A stretch of 64,000 nt of DNA from positions 99,374 to 163,373 of the forward strand of contig JALSRM010000043.1 of the NCBI GenBank assembly GCA_026984775.1, read 5' to 3'. This DNA comes from Gammaproteobacteria bacterium. Its GTDB lineage: Bacteria > Pseudomonadota > Gammaproteobacteria > CAJXQU01. The notes under the pieces were generated by a model that was not told where the DNA came from, did not search any database, and saw only the letters and a program-made list of their open reading frames with translations. Made by a program: the position numbers and the translations under genes. Shown here piece after piece: positions 25,943 to 37,192 of the stretch (positions within the stretch are counted from its first letter, which is position 1; each line of letters starts with the position of its first letter).

Positions 25943-27361
25943 TCAAAGATGGAGCATTCTTCCATCTACAGCCAGCGCTGCCTCGTGCATTGCTTCTGAG
26001 AGCGTCGGGTGAGCATGAATTGTACGGGCAATATCTTCTGTGCTTGATTCAAACGAAAGGGCCAGCACTGCTTCACTGATCAGCTCCGAAGCATTGGGTC
26101 CAAAGACATGGACCCCAAGCAGTTCATCTGTTTTTGCATCACCAATCATCTTGACCAATCCGGCCGTATCGTTCATGGCACGTGCTCGGCCATTGGCCAT
26201 AAAGGGAAAGTTCCCCACCCGGATCTCACGGCCTTCTGATCGCAGCTGTTGTTCGGTTTTGCCCGCCCAGGCGATTTCCGGCCACGTATAGACCACCCAC
26301 GGGATGTTGTCATGATCGAACTCGGGTTTTTGGCCATCGATCAGTTCGGCAACAGCGACACCTTCTTCCATCGCCTTGTGCGCCAGCATCGGCCCATGAG
26401 TGACATCACCAATGGCGTAAACATTTTCAAGATGGGTACGGCACTGGCCGTCAGTTTCGATGAAACCACGATCATCGATTTTCAACCCAACCACTTCTGC
26501 ACGGAGGCCAGCTGTATTGGGTTTGCGGCCGATGGCAACGATGAGTTTATCCACCTCGAGATCATGTTTCTCACCGTCCTGCTCATAGTGAATCCGAACT
26601 TTTCCACCACGGGTCTCGCAGCGGGTCATTTTTGCACCAAGCTGGATATGGAGTCCTTGTCTGATCAATTCTTTTCTGGCTGCCTCGGCAATCTCCTGAT
26701 CAGCCGCGGGCATGAACGTTTCCAGCGCTTCAATCACGGTGACTTCCGAACCCAAGCGGCGCCAGACGCTTCCAAGCTCTAGCCCGATGACACCAGCACC
26801 GATTACCCCCAGCTTCTCAGGGACTTCCGTAAAAGCAAGGGCACCTGTAGAGTCCACGATCCGCTCATGATCAACAGGCGCTTGCGGTAAGATTGCCGGT
26901 ACCGAGCCTGTTGCGATGATGATCGATTTTGCCGAGACATGCTGTACACTTCCGTCGCTTGCAGTGATGGTCACCTGCCGGTTGGAAACCAGGCTTCCTG
27001 TGCCTTCGAGCAGGGTGATCCGGTGTTTTTTGAACAGTCCGGCAATGCCGGTAGTGAGGATCTTGACGATCTTGTCCTTGCGTTTGAGCATCTGACCAAC
27101 ATCGATCCGTGCCGACTCCACCACAATACCATGTTCTTTTGCATGCCGGGTGATGTTCTCAAACTGGTGTGAGGAATCCAGCAAGGCCTTGGAAGGAATA
27201 CAGCCGACATTGAGACAGGTCCCGCCGAGGACGGTTTTTCCGCGGTCGTCCTGCCATTTTTCGATACAGGCGGTCTTCATGCCGAGTTGCGCACAGCGAA
27301 TGGCGGCCACATAGCCGCCGGGTCCACCTCCGATCACAATGACATCATAACTTTGGCTCAT
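25943..27361 (-). CDS. lpdA: Dihydrolipoyl dehydrogenase (E3)
   Basis: E3 reoxidises the dihydrolipoyl arm of 2-oxoglutarate dehydrogenase using FAD and NAD. The 472-residue flavoprotein shows the N-terminal FAD motif GGGPGGY, the redox disulfide in GGTCLNVGCIPSKALL, an NAD-binding GAGVIGLELGSVW motif, and the C-terminal catalytic His-Glu in HAHPTLSEAMHEAAL. It is the last gene of sucA-sucB-lpdA, two bases after sucB, so it is dedicated at least to this complex. Confidence 0.97.
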   Translation of the reverse strand: MSQSYDVIVIGGGPGGYVAAIRCAQLGMKTACIEKWQDDRGKTVLGGTCLNVGCIPSKALLDSSHQFENITRHAKEHGIVVESARIDVGQMLKRKDKIVKILTTGIAGLFKKHRITLLEGTGSLVSNRQVTITASDGSVQHVSAKSIIIATGSVPAILPQAPVDHERIVDSTGALAFTEVPEKLGVIGAGVIGLELGSVWRRLGSEVTVIEALETFMPAADQEIAEAARKELIRQGLHIQLGAKMTRCETRGGKVRIHYEQDGEKHDLEVDKLIVAIGRKPNTAGLRAEVVGLKIDDRGFIETDGQCRTHLENVYAIGDVTHGPMLAHKAMEEGVAVAELIDGQKPEFDHDNIPWVVYTWPEIAWAGKTEQQLRSEGREIRVGNFPFMANGRARAMNDTAGLVKMIGDAKTDELLGVHVFGPNASELISEAVLALSFESSTEDIARTIHAHPTLSEAMHEAALAVDGRMLHL

Positions 27362-27363
27362 TT

Positions 27364-28587
27364 TCAGATCTCCATGAATAACAACGCCGGATCTTCCAGC
27401 TGTTTCTTGATCGACACCAGAAAAGAGACCGCCTCGCGGCCATCGATGATCCGGTGATCATAGGACAATGCAACATACATGACAGGTCGGATCACCACCT
27501 GTCCGTTCTCTGCAATGGGCCGATCCTGGATGGCGTGCATGCCCAGTATCGCACTTTGGGGCGGATTGAGGATCGGCGTCGACAGCAGGGAGCCGAAAAC
27601 ACCACCGTTGGTGATGGTGAACGTACCGCCGGTCAAGTCGTCGAGGGTGAGTTTTGCATCCCTGGCCTTCTCAGCGAGTTCACGGATCATGCCTTCCATT
27701 GCCGCCAGAGAGAGTCGATCGGCATTCCGTACGACCGGGACTACAAGTCCCCGAGAGGTGCTAACGGCCACGCCGATATCATAATAATCATGATAGAGGA
27801 TGTCGTGGCCATCCACAGAGGCGTTGATCACTGGGTATTCTTGCAGTGCCTTGATCACCGCTTTGATAAAGAAGGGCAGATAACCCGGAGCGTAGCCGTA
27901 TTTTTCCTCGAACTGGGGGCGTGTTTTCGTTCTCAGCTGCTTGATGTCGAAGAGATTGATCTCATTAAAGGTGGTCAGAATGGCGTTCTCATGTTGCGCT
28001 TGCAGCAAGCGTTCCGCTGCCCGTTGCCGCAGGCGGCTCATGGGTACCCGTCGCTCCTTCCGGGCTGTGGTGTCATTGCCCTCAGGTTGGGGCGTGACAG
28101 TTTGTATGCTGGGTTGCTGTTGCAGATAGGTCTGAACGTCGGTTTTGGTGAGTCGTCCGGTTATGCCCAGTGCTTTCCGGATCGTATCTGGATTGAGTTT
28201 ATGCTCCGCGAGCAGTTTCCGTACGGCTGGGCTGGTGGCGGGGTGCGTATTTTTTGTCTGTGTGACCGGTGCCGGTTGTATGTTCGGTTTCATTTCCGGT
28301 TCGGGTGCCTTTTCATCAAGGATTTCGATCGTTGTTTCGGGAGCGGCAGCATCGGTGTCGATGAGAGCTAAAACTTCCCCAGCTAGCACGGTTTCCCCCT
28401 GTTGGTGTAGGATTTCCTTGAGAATTCCATCATCTAGTGCCGAGACTTCCAGGGTGACTTTGTCTGTCTCAAGATCGACCAGGTGTTCTCCCTTTTTTAC
28501 AAAATCACCGGCGGACTTTTGCCACTCGAGGACAGTGGCGTCCGTCACGGATTCAGCAAGCGGTGGTACCTTGATTTCAATAATCAT
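27364..28587 (-). CDS. sucB: Dihydrolipoyllysine succinyltransferase (E2 of 2-oxoglutarate dehydrogenase)
   Basis: E2 forms the core of the complex and transfers succinyl groups to CoA. The 407-residue product has one N-terminal lipoyl domain with the lipoylated Lys in [12 protein letters not shown] Pro/Thr-rich linker leads to a peripheral-subunit-binding domain (about 118-155, [15 protein letters not shown]) and the acyltransferase domain ending in the catalytic [13 protein letters not shown] motif. It overlaps sucA by four bases and precedes lpdA. Confidence 0.97.
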   Translation of the reverse strand: MIIEIKVPPLAESVTDATVLEWQKSAGDFVKKGEHLVDLETDKVTLEVSALDDGILKEILHQQGETVLAGEVLALIDTDAAAPETTIEILDEKAPEPEMKPNIQPAPVTQTKNTHPATSPAVRKLLAEHKLNPDTIRKALGITGRLTKTDVQTYLQQQPSIQTVTPQPEGNDTTARKERRVPMSRLRQRAAERLLQAQHENAILTTFNEINLFDIKQLRTKTRPQFEEKYGYAPGYLPFFIKAVIKALQEYPVINASVDGHDILYHDYYDIGVAVSTSRGLVVPVVRNADRLSLAAMEGMIRELAEKARDAKLTLDDLTGGTFTITNGGVFGSLLSTPILNPPQSAILGMHAIQDRPIAENGQVVIRPVMYVALSYDHRIIDGREAVSFLVSIKKQLEDPALLFMEI

Positions 28588-31361
28588 GGTTGCTCCAGTT
28601 TGAGTGCTTCTCGGACAATGGCTTCTTGTTGTTGAATATGCAAAGACAAATAACCCACCGCGGGTGAGGCTGAGTAGGGCCTTGCCACACGTGTCAGTTG
28701 ATGATGACTCTCAAGGCAGCCGGGCAGATGAGAGCGGCCCAGCAGATAGAACCAGGCCCCCTGATTGACCGGCTCCTCTTGTACCCAGACCACTTCTGTC
28801 GCCTGTGGATAGGTGCCAACCAGGGACTCTACTTCCAGTTTAGGGAAGGGATAGAGTTGTTCGATCCGCAGGATGGCAATATCCTCGATTTCATGTGCTC
28901 TGCGGGCTTCAAGAAGATCATAGTAGACTTTGCCGCTACAGAACAGCAGCCGGGTGACCTTGTCTTTCTGCAGGGTGTCGATTTCATCGAGTACATAGTC
29001 AAATCTTCCCTGGGTGATGTCTTCGATCGTGGAAACGGCGAGTTTGTGCCGTAACAGGCTCTTGGGTGTCATCACGATCAGGGGTTTGCGGTAAGGCCGC
29101 ATGACTTGCCGGCGCAAGAGATGAAACATTTGTGCCGGGGTACTCGGGATGCAAACCTGCATGTTCTCTTCTGCACAGAGCTGCAGGTAGCGTTCCAGGC
29201 GTGCCGATGAATGCTCAGGGCCTTGACCGTCGTAGCCGTGTGGCAGAAACAGCGTGAGGCCACAGTAACGCCCCCATTTGGCCTCCGAAGAGGAAATGAA
29301 CTGATCAATCACCACTTGTGCGCCATTGGCAAAATCGCCGAACTGAGCCTCCCAGATCACCAGAGCTTCCGGTGTGGAACTGCTGTAGCCGAACTCGAAG
29401 GCGAGGACGGCTTCTTCCGACAAGATCGAGTTGATCACCCTGAAATGGGCCTGTTGTGTGTCGATGTGTTGCAAGGGCGTGAAGGTATCACCGGTTTTTT
29501 GATCGTGGATCACGGCGTGGCGATGGGCAAAGGTACCGCGTTCACTGTCCTGTCCGGACAAGCGTACCGGATGACCGGCCTCCACTAGGCTGGCATAGGC
29601 GAGGCTTTCGGCAAATCCCCAGTCCATGGACAGCTCTCCTGTGCCCATTTTGCGGCGGTTTTCCAGCAATTTCCTGACGACCCGGTGCGGCGTGAAGCCG
29701 GTGGGTAGGCTGGTGATACGGCGGCTCAGCAAGTCGATATGGGTTTCGCTGATCGTGGTGGGTACGTCATCCCGCCAATGGGTGCCGATATAGGGTGTAA
29801 AATCGATCTTGAACTCATTGTCCAGGAGGCACACCGTGGGTAAGGCGACCGACTCATTTTTTTCGAGAGAGGCAATGTAACGCTCCGTCATGTGCTGGAG
29901 TCGATCTTCCGTGATGATCTCTTCGCGGATCAGTTTTTTTGCATAGATCTGTTTCAAGGTCGGGTGGTTTTTTATTTTCTGGTACATTAAAGGTTGCGTG
30001 ATCACGGGTTCATCTGCCTCACTGTGGCCGTGTCGGCGATAGCAGACCAAATCGATAACCACATCTTTGTTGAACTCCTGCCGGTAGGCCAGAGCCAGGA
30101 GACCCGCAAAGACAACCATTTCCGGATCATCGCCGTTGACATGGAAAATGGGTGCCTGGACGATTTTGGCCACATCAGTGCAATAGAGTGTCGAGCGGGC
30201 ATCCAGCGGGTCACTGGTGGTGAAACCGATCTGGTTGTTGATGACGATATGGATGGTTCCCCCCGTGGTATAGCCACGGGTCTGGGAGAGGTTGAATGTC
30301 TCCATCACCACACCCTGGCCGGAAAAGGCGGCGTCCCCATGAATGAGCAAAGGCAATACCTGATCTCTGGCGATGTCGTGGCGTCGATCCTGTCGGGAAC
30401 GCACCGATCCTTCGATGACCGGGTCGATGATTTCAAGATGGGAAGGGTTAAAACCCAGGGCCACATGCAAGGTGCCGTTCGGTGTCTGAATATCAGATGA
30501 AAACCCCTGATGATATTTGACATCCCCCGTACCCGAAAGACGGTTGTTTCTGCCTTCGAATTCATCGAACAGATCAGAGGGTTGTTTACCCAAGGTATTG
30601 ACCAGAACATTGATCCGGCCCCGATGCGCCATGCCGATCACCAACTCCTTGACTTCACTTTTCGTGGCATTTTGGATCAGCATGTCGAGTAACGGGATCA
30701 GGCTTTCGCCGCCTTCGAGTGAAAAGCGTTTCTGCCCCACGTAACGGGTGTGCAGGTATTCCTCCAATGACGTGGCGGCTACGATGCGATCCAGGATCTG
30801 GCATTTTATCTCGTAAGTGAAACCAGGATTTCCGCGCTTGGGTTCCAATTGCTGCTGTATCCATCGTTTTTGTGACGTTTCATTGATGTGCATGTACTCG
30901 ACACCCAAGGTCTTGCAATAGGTATGCTGCAAGATATCGATAATCTCCCGCAGAGTGGCCTCTTTGGGGCCTTGCAGAGATCCGGTATTGAAGACAGTGT
31001 CCATGTCTTTTTCGCCAAGATTGTGATAGGCGGGATCCAGCTCGGCTACATCGGGGCGTTCGTACTGGTGTAGTGGGTCGAGGTTGGCACGCCTGTGACC
31101 GCGAAAACGGTAAGCGTTGATCAATTGCAGGACTGAAACCTGCCTTCTGTCATGACTGGCCAGGGATTCAGTGGTGCTCTCTTCAGAGGAGATTGCATGT
31201 AAAGGATTGGTTTCTGTACGTTCCCGCTCGACAGTCGGCGTCTGTTCCAGCTGATCAAACCAGTCTTTCCACCGGGCGTTCAGAGCGTCAGGATTGTTTT
31301 TATAGGTCTCGTACAACGCCTCCACATATTCTGTATTATGAATATTCAGGCCAGTTGCCAT
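28584..31361 (-). CDS. sucA: 2-oxoglutarate dehydrogenase E1 component
   Basis: E1 decarboxylates 2-oxoglutarate with thiamine diphosphate and passes the succinyl group to E2. The product, about 925 residues, has the N-terminal E2-binding segment ([19 protein letters not shown]), [11 protein letters not shown], the ThDP/Mg motif [11 protein letters not shown], and the C-terminal transketolase-like domain with FEFGYSS. The start is placed at ATG 31361, where homologues begin; the frame extends to 31415. It heads sucA-sucB-lpdA and is divergent from gltA, so an oxidative TCA step at 2-oxoglutarate is encoded. Confidence 0.96.
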   Translation of the reverse strand: MATGLNIHNTEYVEALYETYKNNPDALNARWKDWFDQLEQTPTVERERTETNPLHAISSEESTTESLASHDRRQVSVLQLINAYRFRGHRRANLDPLHQYERPDVAELDPAYHNLGEKDMDTVFNTGSLQGPKEATLREIIDILQHTYCKTLGVEYMHINETSQKRWIQQQLEPKRGNPGFTYEIKCQILDRIVAATSLEEYLHTRYVGQKRFSLEGGESLIPLLDMLIQNATKSEVKELVIGMAHRGRINVLVNTLGKQPSDLFDEFEGRNNRLSGTGDVKYHQGFSSDIQTPNGTLHVALGFNPSHLEIIDPVIEGSVRSRQDRRHDIARDQVLPLLIHGDAAFSGQGVVMETFNLSQTRGYTTGGTIHIVINNQIGFTTSDPLDARSTLYCTDVAKIVQAPIFHVNGDDPEMVVFAGLLALAYRQEFNKDVVIDLVCYRRHGHSEADEPVITQPLMYQKIKNHPTLKQIYAKKLIREEIITEDRLQHMTERYIASLEKNESVALPTVCLLDNEFKIDFTPYIGTHWRDDVPTTISETHIDLLSRRITSLPTGFTPHRVVRKLLENRRKMGTGELSMDWGFAESLAYASLVEAGHPVRLSGQDSERGTFAHRHAVIHDQKTGDTFTPLQHIDTQQAHFRVINSILSEEAVLAFEFGYSSSTPEALVIWEAQFGDFANGAQVVIDQFISSSEAKWGRYCGLTLFLPHGYDGQGPEHSSARLERYLQLCAEENMQVCIPSTPAQMFHLLRRQVMRPYRKPLIVMTPKSLLRHKLAVSTIEDITQGRFDYVLDEIDTLQKDKVTRLLFCSGKVYYDLLEARRAHEIEDIAILRIEQLYPFPKLEVESLVGTYPQATEVVWVQEEPVNQGAWFYLLGRSHLPGCLESHHQLTRVARPYSASPAVGYLSLHIQQQEAIVREALKLEQP

Positions 31362-31506
31362 ATGATTAATTCCGGATGGTAAAAAATTTATACTTGTTGC
31401 GTTGCCGCAATCCACATATGCTATTATGCCCTGCTTTATATAAATTCCAAGGTGGAGAGTGAAACAGTGACCACCAGAACATTAACCAATTTCGCAGGAG
31501 TGTTTA

Positions 31507-32811
31507 ATGAAATCTGAGACAGTTACCATTACTGATAATTCAACAGGGAAGTCGATTGAATGTCCTGTCCTGAGAGGGACCTATGGCCCACCTGTAATCG
31601 ACACGGCGGGGCTGTATAAAGGACTGGGTATGTTTACACTGGATCCCGGGTTTGTCACGACAGCAAGTTGTCGGAGCGCTATCACCTATCTTGATGGCGA
31701 GAAAGGTATTCTATTACATCGTGGTTACCCAATCGAACAACTGGCAGAACAGAGCTCGTTTCTTGAAGTATCTTATCTCCTGATTCATGGTGAATTGCCG
31801 ACCAAGGAACAGTTCGAAGAGTATGAGACTCAGATCAAGAAATACAATATGGTGCATGAGCACCTGATGCGTTTCTTCAATGGTTACCGCTACGATGCGC
31901 ATCCCATGTCAGTCATGGTAGGTGTGACTGGTGCAATGGCTTCTTTCTATCATGAAGAAGTCGATGTGAAAAATCCGGAAGACCGGCTCAAGATTGCCTA
32001 CCGACTGATCGCCAAAATGCCAAATATCGCTTCCAAGACTTACAAGCATGGCATTGGCCAGCCTTTTATCTATCCGGACAACTCTCTGGGTTATGTCGAG
32101 AATCTGATGAACATGATGTTCGCAATTCCTTCAGAGCCTTATGAATTGCATCCCAAGGCCGTCAGTGCGCTGGACAAGCTGCTGATCCTGCATGCGGATC
32201 ATGAGCAGAACGCAAGTACCTCCACCGTCCGCCTCTCAGGTAGCTCCGAGGCAAATCCACTGGCCGCAATTTCAGCCGGTATCGCAACCCTGTGGGGCAA
32301 GGCCCATGGTGGTGCGAACGAAGCGGTTCTGCATATGCTGGAAGAAATTGGTGATCCGAAGAATGTTAGCAAATTTGTTGCCCGTGCCAAGGATAAGAAT
32401 GACGATTACCGTCTGATGGGATTTGGACATCGTGTCTATAAAAACTACGATCCGCGTGCAACGATTATCAGCAAGGCATGCCATGAAGTACTTGATGAGA
32501 TGGATCCACATTCAGAACTCCGTCCCTTGATGGAAATCGCCATGGAGTTGGAGGAGATCGCACTGAAAGACGACTACTTCATTGAGCGTAAGCTCTATCC
32601 AAACGTGGATTTCTATTCCGGTATCATTCTGCGTGCATTGGGAATTCCAACCAGTATGTTCACCGTCTTCTTTGCGATGGCGCGATCAGCGGGCTGGATC
32701 GCAAACTGGCTGGAGCTGATGGAAGATCCGGATTTCCGTATTGGGCGTCCGCGCCAGTTGTACATTGGTTCCGAGAAACGGGATTATGTACCTATTGACA
32801 AGCGTGGTTAG
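31507..32811 (+). CDS. gltA: Citrate synthase, type I (hexameric, NADH-sensitive class)
   Basis: Citrate synthase condenses oxaloacetate and acetyl-CoA at the entry to the TCA cycle. The 434-residue product has the long N-terminal region of Gram-negative type I enzymes. Catalytic residues are in [29 protein letters not shown] and [14 protein letters not shown], and the conserved Asp is in the PNVDFYSG segment. AGGAG lies seven bases before the ATG. Two hairpins separate it from mdh. It is transcribed divergently from the sucA operon across about 145 bases. Confidence 0.97.
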   Translation: MKSETVTITDNSTGKSIECPVLRGTYGPPVIDTAGLYKGLGMFTLDPGFVTTASCRSAITYLDGEKGILLHRGYPIEQLAEQSSFLEVSYLLIHGELPTKEQFEEYETQIKKYNMVHEHLMRFFNGYRYDAHPMSVMVGVTGAMASFYHEEVDVKNPEDRLKIAYRLIAKMPNIASKTYKHGIGQPFIYPDNSLGYVENLMNMMFAIPSEPYELHPKAVSALDKLLILHADHEQNASTSTVRLSGSSEANPLAAISAGIATLWGKAHGGANEAVLHMLEEIGDPKNVSKFVARAKDKNDDYRLMGFGHRVYKNYDPRATIISKACHEVLDEMDPHSELRPLMEIAMELEEIALKDDYFIERKLYPNVDFYSGIILRALGIPTSMFTVFFAMARSAGWIANWLELMEDPDFRIGRPRQLYIGSEKRDYVPIDKRG

Positions 32812-32834
32812 TCTGAGTAATAAAATTGCAGAAA

Positions 32835-32908
32835 ACAGCATGACTATTCTCATGCTGTCTATGTAGTTAGGGGGCGAGCAGCTGAATGCGGTTCGCCCTT
32901 TTTTTTTG
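32835..32908 (+). terminator. Tandem hairpins between gltA and mdh, second with T-tract
   Basis: A perfect nine-base-pair hairpin (ACAGCATGA and TCATGCTGT, 32835-32858) is followed by a second stem, GGGCGA and TCGCCC (32872-32898), with a run of T residues. The second is a standard intrinsic terminator. It probably separates gltA from mdh transcription, at least in part. Confidence 0.75.
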
Positions 32909-32939
32909 AAACAAGAAAAGAAAAATGGGAAGGTTGACG

Positions 32940-33920
32940 ATGAAAACACCCGTACATGTAGCTGTGACTGGCGCCGCCGGTCAGATAGCCTATTCACTTT
33001 TATTTCGTATTGCAGCCGGTGAGATGCTGGGACCTGATCAGCCCGTCGTATTGCGTTGCCTGGAGATTACCCCTGCGATGCAGGCACTTGAAGGGGTTGC
33101 TATGGAAATCGATGATTGTGCATTTCCCCTGGTCGAGAGCATCATCCTGACAGATGACCCAGAAGAGGCTTTCCAGGATGCCGGTATTGCACTGCTCGTT
33201 GGAGCCAAACCCCGTGGTCCCGGTATGGAGCGCAGTGATTTATTGGAAGCCAATGGAGGTATCTTCAAGGTCCAGGGAGAGGCGCTGAACAAAACTGCCA
33301 AGCGTGATGTCAAGGTTGTGGTTGTGGGCAATCCCGCGAATACCAATGCGCATACTGCGATGCGTTTCGCACCGGATCTGGATTCGCGTAACTTTACGGC
33401 ACTGACACGGCTTGACCATAATCGTGCCTTGTCACAGCTGGCTGCACAAACCGGCGTACACAGCCGCGAGATCAAAAAAATGATTATCTGGGGAAACCAT
33501 TCGACCACCCAGTATCCTGACATCAGCCACTGTACTGTGGCTGGCAAACCGGCCAAGGAGCTGGTGGATAATAATTGGTATGTAGAGGAGTATATTCCTC
33601 GGGTAGCCAAACGTGGTGCGGAAATCATTGCTGCCCGTGGTGCTTCCAGTGCCGCCTCCGCAGCTAATGGTGCGATTGAACATATCCATGACTGGGTACT
33701 TGGTACACCAGAAGACGACTGGACCAGTATGGCCATTCCCAGTGATGGCAGCTACGGTATTCCGGAAGGGCTGATGTACTCCTTCCCTGTACGCTGTAAA
33801 AATGGCGATTATGAAATTGTTCAGGGACTGGAGATAGATGATTTCAGTCGTGAACGTATGAATATTACCCAGAAAGAACTGGAAGAAGAAAAAGATGCGG
33901 TCAAGAGGTTGATCGGTTGA
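32940..33920 (+). CDS. mdh: Malate dehydrogenase
   Basis: Mdh oxidises malate to oxaloacetate with NAD in the TCA cycle. The 326-residue product is the longer, cytosolic-type bacterial enzyme. It has the Rossmann motif [17 protein letters not shown], the mobile-loop arginines in [36 protein letters not shown] and the catalytic His in [16 protein letters not shown] 32940 is preceded by GGGAAGG; the frame opens at 32925 but lacks support. It follows gltA and ends with its own hairpin. Confidence 0.96.
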   Translation: MKTPVHVAVTGAAGQIAYSLLFRIAAGEMLGPDQPVVLRCLEITPAMQALEGVAMEIDDCAFPLVESIILTDDPEEAFQDAGIALLVGAKPRGPGMERSDLLEANGGIFKVQGEALNKTAKRDVKVVVVGNPANTNAHTAMRFAPDLDSRNFTALTRLDHNRALSQLAAQTGVHSREIKKMIIWGNHSTTQYPDISHCTVAGKPAKELVDNNWYVEEYIPRVAKRGAEIIAARGASSAASAANGAIEHIHDWVLGTPEDDWTSMAIPSDGSYGIPEGLMYSFPVRCKNGDYEIVQGLEIDDFSRERMNITQKELEEEKDAVKRLIG

Positions 33921-33927
33921 TACAGTT

Positions 33928-33965
33928 GTAAACCCGGGGGAACATATCGGACCCTCGGGTTTTAC
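33928..33965. terminator. Terminator after mdh
   Basis: GTAAACCCGGGGG and CCCTCGGGTTTTAC form an imperfect GC-rich stem with A- and T-rich ends. It lies between mdh and the convergent HAD-hydrolase gene and can act on both strands. Confidence 0.75.
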
Positions 33966-33988
33966 AAATTTGCGCCCGGTTCTTTTGC

Positions 33989-34645
33989 TTAATCCCTAAG
34001 GCTCATCACTTTCCAGCCACGTTTCTCGGCTTCCTCTTTCAGTTTTTCATCCGGATCAACTGCGATCGGGTTTTCTACCTTTTTCAGCAGAGGGAGATCA
34101 TTGTGTGAGTCACTGTAAAACCAGCTGCCTTCCAGTGAATGATCCCTATCGGCGAGCCATTCTTCAAGACGGATAACCTTGCCTTCAGCAAAAGAGGGTG
34201 TCCCTGCAACATTGCCCGTATATCGACCGTTAATCATTTCAGGCTCGGTAGCAATCAGTTCATCAATCCCAAACAGTTGCGCGATCGGTTCAGTAATAAA
34301 CCGGTTGGTGGCAGTAACGATCAGTAACTGGTGACCCTGATTACGATGTTGTTCAACCAGTTCTTTCGCTTTGGGCAGTACAATGGGCTTAATCATTTCT
34401 GAAATATACTCATCCCGAAGGGTGTGGAGGATATCCACATCGTGTCTTGTCAGTATCTCGAGCTGGAAACGAAGGAAATCCATGATATCCAGTGTTCCAT
34501 TGAGGTAGTCCTGATAATATTCTTCATGCCGGCGGGTGTGTTCTTCCGGATCGACAAACCCTTTCCTGCACAGAAAATCCCCCCAGGATGTATCACTGTC
34601 ACCTCCGATGAGTGTGTTGTCGAGATCAAAAATTGCCAATGTCAT
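33989..34645 (-). CDS. HAD-IB family phosphatase
   Basis: The 218-residue cytoplasmic protein is a HAD superfamily hydrolase of the SerB-like IB subfamily. Motif I is FDLDNTL with the nucleophilic Asp near residue 7. Motif II is the Thr in IVTATNRF, and motif III is the acidic pair in [12 protein letters not shown] helical cap lies between motifs I and II. Homologues often sit beside rppH in gammaproteobacteria, as here, divergent with 52 bases between starts. The natural substrate is not known; a phosphoserine-like monoester is a guess. Confidence 0.85.
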   Translation of the reverse strand: MTLAIFDLDNTLIGGDSDTSWGDFLCRKGFVDPEEHTRRHEEYYQDYLNGTLDIMDFLRFQLEILTRHDVDILHTLRDEYISEMIKPIVLPKAKELVEQHRNQGHQLLIVTATNRFITEPIAQLFGIDELIATEPEMINGRYTGNVAGTPSFAEGKVIRLEEWLADRDHSLEGSWFYSDSHNDLPLLKKVENPIAVDPDEKLKEEAEKRGWKVMSLRD

Positions 34646-34697
34646 GATTGCTTACCCAATATTGCCTAATGGTACAAATTTTGAAAGAATGATTTGC

Positions 34698-35192
34698 ATG
34701 ATTGATCGAGATGGTTTCAGAGCAAATGTCGGCATAATTCTAACCAACGACAGGACCGAAGTCTTCTGGGCCCGCCGTGTGGGTGGCGCTAATGCCTGGC
34801 AGTTTCCGCAGGGGGGTATCAAACCCGATGAGACGCCAGAGATGGCCATGTATCGCGAGCTGCATGAGGAAGTGGGTCTCAAACCTGAACATGTTGAATT
34901 GATCGGAAATACCCGCAAATGGTTACGGTATCGTTTGCCCAAACGCTTTATCCGGCATCACCAGAAACCCCTCTGTATTGGCCAGAAGCAGATCTGGTTC
35001 ATTCTGCGCCTCATTACGGATGAAGAGAATGTGGATCTATACCAGGCACAAAAACCCGAGTTCGATCACTGGCAATGGGTGGATTACTGGCATCCACTGG
35101 ATGAGATTGTATCTTTCAAAAAGGATGTTTACAGAAAAGCTCTGACAGAGCTCGCACCGCTCGTTCTGCCGCAGGAATCGATCAGACCCTAA
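34698..35192 (+). CDS. rppH: RNA pyrophosphohydrolase
   Basis: RppH removes pyrophosphate from the 5' end of transcripts, triggering RNase E-dependent decay. The 164-residue protein begins [14 protein letters not shown], characteristic of RppH, and carries a full Nudix box (GG-x5-E-x7-REL-x-EE-x-G, about 38-60). The WYRYDLP-like segment appears as [12 protein letters not shown] 34698 is chosen because homologues start there; the frame is open to 34536. The 3' end overlaps the convergent secreted-protein gene by four bases. Confidence 0.93.
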   Translation: MIDRDGFRANVGIILTNDRTEVFWARRVGGANAWQFPQGGIKPDETPEMAMYRELHEEVGLKPEHVELIGNTRKWLRYRLPKRFIRHHQKPLCIGQKQIWFILRLITDEENVDLYQAQKPEFDHWQWVDYWHPLDEIVSFKKDVYRKALTELAPLVLPQESIRP

Positions 35193-35569
35193 CCGCCTGC
35201 CTTCGTTGCCATCAGTTCAGGTAACAATTGCTGGATGCTCTTCTGCGATATTTTGTGCAGGAAAAAACGGATATAGTCCGGATCAAGTTTCATCTTAGCC
35301 ATTTCACCATTAATCTCGTCCAGTGCCTTGCTGCAGCTTGTTATGGCGGTGTCGGCAACTTTACGGGCATCATCATATTTGTTTAAGTTGGCCTTGGCCT
35401 CTTTATGCAGGCATTGGTCATATTTCTGACGGTACTGAAACAGTTTTTCATATTCCTGATCAGACAGCTCTGAGGGATAACGATAAGATTTCATCTCCGT
35501 TGATGTCGACTCTTCTGCCGCCAGAGCTTGAAGACTGAAAAGAGAGAGAAAGATAATCAGTGTTTTCAT
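35189..35569 (-). CDS. Small secreted helical protein of unknown function
   Basis: From ATG 35569 the product is 126 residues. It has a signal peptide (about 1-17, [20 protein letters not shown]) and a charged, mostly helical mature part with two Cys (QCLHKE and ITSCSKAL), which may form a disulfide. It starts four bases after the neighbouring secreted-protein gene, suggesting a two-gene operon. The 3' end overlaps rppH by four bases in convergent orientation. The family is not recognised. Confidence 0.7.
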   Translation of the reverse strand: MKTLIIFLSLFSLQALAAEESTSTEMKSYRYPSELSDQEYEKLFQYRQKYDQCLHKEAKANLNKYDDARKVADTAITSCSKALDEINGEMAKMKLDPDYIRFFLHKISQKSIQQLLPELMATKAGG

Positions 35570-35573
35570 GGTC

Positions 35574-35960
35574 TTATTCCGTAAATTCTGCAATTTTGAT
35601 TTCCCAGTGTTGTTCCCTTTTGTCGACCTTGGTACAGCCGAGTTTTTTTGGTTTACCACCCGGCTCGAGTATACCCTGGGCAACGCTTGCTTGTCGTTTG
35701 CCAGAAAAGATCCGGTTAAAGCGGTAGTATATTTTCTTGCTTGGATGATTGTTTTTTACCAGCATGAGTTTGCCCCCTGCACTCAAGTTCTGGCATTTGC
35801 CGTCCAGAACAGCCTCAAACTCGAGATATTCAGCTGCAGGTTTATCATTTTTACTGGTTGTGGCGACAGCCGCAGTTTCTTCATCACACGGGGCGGCGAG
35901 TGCTGTGAAGGACAGCAAAATGCCGAGTAGCGTGCAGATGAGCTGTTTGATGAATTTCAT
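35574..35960 (-). CDS. Small secreted protein of unknown function
   Basis: From ATG 35960 the product is 128 residues with a clear signal peptide (about 1-22) and a beta-rich mature domain containing three Cys (PCDEE, GKCQN, LGCTK). An in-frame ATG at 35978 is an alternative start. It immediately precedes the second small secreted-protein gene, so they probably act in one envelope process. No conserved family is recognised. Confidence 0.7.
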   Translation of the reverse strand: MKFIKQLICTLLGILLSFTALAAPCDEETAAVATTSKNDKPAAEYLEFEAVLDGKCQNLSAGGKLMLVKNNHPSKKIYYRFNRIFSGKRQASVAQGILEPGGKPKKLGCTKVDKREQHWEIKIAEFTE

Positions 35961-36065
35961 CAGCAGGATCATAGTCAATCGACTGGAGTTTGTACAATCA
36001 CCCGAGTTGAGACAGTCAGGGTAACAGAGGGTTCAAATGAGCCGAGCAGAAATTTTTCCTATGGT

Positions 36066-37076
36066 TCAGGGCCTGGTAGCGATAAAGATGGCTCTTCGGG
36101 GAGCAGGATACCCTTCGCAGGTCTTGTCGTGATCTTCAGGATCGAGAAATTGCGGGAGAGAATGAAACTGCATCCAGTCGGTTGAGCGCTGTTCTTCAAT
36201 ACTGGTTTGGGTGACATCCACCAGGCGAATATTTTCGTAACCACAGCGCTTCATCCAGGTTTCCAGGGTCGGGCAGCTGGGTATGAACCAGACATTTCTC
36301 ATTTGGGCATAGCGATCGGTCGGGAATAGGATTTCTCCCTCCTTGCCTTCGATGACTAAAGTTTCCAGAATCAGTTCGCCTCCGGGTTTTAAACACTCGG
36401 AAAGCTCATAGAGATGATCAATGGGGGAACGGCGATGATAGAGCACACCCATGGAAAAAACCGTATCGAAAAACCGTGAGTCCGACGGGATCTGCTCCAG
36501 TCTTAAAGGCAGGATATCCACGGGAACAGGACCCAAAAAGTGTTTTAAGGTGTAAAACTGCATGATGCTGAGCATACCGGGATCAATCCCGATCACGCGC
36601 CTGGCACCTGAACCCAGCATGCGAAGGCAGTGGTATCCGTTGCCACAGCCCACATCCAGCACCAGGCGGTTTTCCAAGGGAGAGAGATGAGACGCCAGGC
36701 GCCGCCATTTCCAGTCTGATCGCCATTCCGTATCGATATGAATGCCGAACAGTTCGTAGGGTCCCTTGCGCCATGGCTGGAGACCTCTCAACAAGGGTTC
36801 CAGATCCTGCTGCAGATCTTCGGGCCGCCCGATTGTAATTGTGTCTTGATCCAGTGCGATCTGGGAAGGCCTGAGTTTCGGTAGTTGTTCTAGGATTGGA
36901 AACCAGCGTTCGAGATTTCCATTTCCGGCCGGGTCAAATTTCTGTCTTACGAGATTGGGAATAGTTACGAGCCAGTGTTGCAGTGGCGAGTTTTGGAGAA
37001 ACTTATAAACAGACTGGTAATGCATCATCGGCTGGTTGTGAGCGGGATGATCGGATAAAGGATAGGATGGTTTCAT
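36066..37076 (-). CDS. cmoB: tRNA U34 carboxymethyltransferase
   Basis: CmoB transfers the carboxymethyl group of carboxy-S-adenosylmethionine to 5-hydroxyuridine at tRNA position 34, giving cmo5U. The product (up to 336 residues) has a Rossmann methyltransferase core with LDVGCGNGYHCLRML and the family segments YHRRSPIDHL and FSMGVLYHRR. ATG 37028 or 37025 gives a length nearer the E. coli protein, and no clear ribosome-binding site decides the start. The partner gene cmoA, which makes the cofactor, is not adjacent, unlike in E. coli. Confidence 0.92.
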   Translation of the reverse strand: MKPSYPLSDHPAHNQPMMHYQSVYKFLQNSPLQHWLVTIPNLVRQKFDPAGNGNLERWFPILEQLPKLRPSQIALDQDTITIGRPEDLQQDLEPLLRGLQPWRKGPYELFGIHIDTEWRSDWKWRRLASHLSPLENRLVLDVGCGNGYHCLRMLGSGARRVIGIDPGMLSIMQFYTLKHFLGPVPVDILPLRLEQIPSDSRFFDTVFSMGVLYHRRSPIDHLYELSECLKPGGELILETLVIEGKEGEILFPTDRYAQMRNVWFIPSCPTLETWMKRCGYENIRLVDVTQTSIEEQRSTDWMQFHSLPQFLDPEDHDKTCEGYPAPRRAIFIATRP

Positions 37077-37192
37077 ATCGCTGGAGCCAAATGTATTGGT
37101 TTATCCTCTCAAGAGCAAGGGCCTTGTTGGTCAAGCGTCTTTGATCCATGTGATCGCTATAATACTCCGGTGGTGGAGAATGATCTGGGAAA

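Noticed and set aside
25758..25946. 62-codon frame on the minus strand beyond lpdA
   Set aside because: No ribosome-binding site is seen, it overlaps the stop of lpdA, and the opposite strand has the better-supported short frame.
27454..28371. Long open frame on the plus strand opposite sucB (305 codons)
   Set aside because: It lies wholly antisense to a certain gene. The translation is rich in His, Arg and Gly, lacks domains, and is explained by codon bias of sucB.
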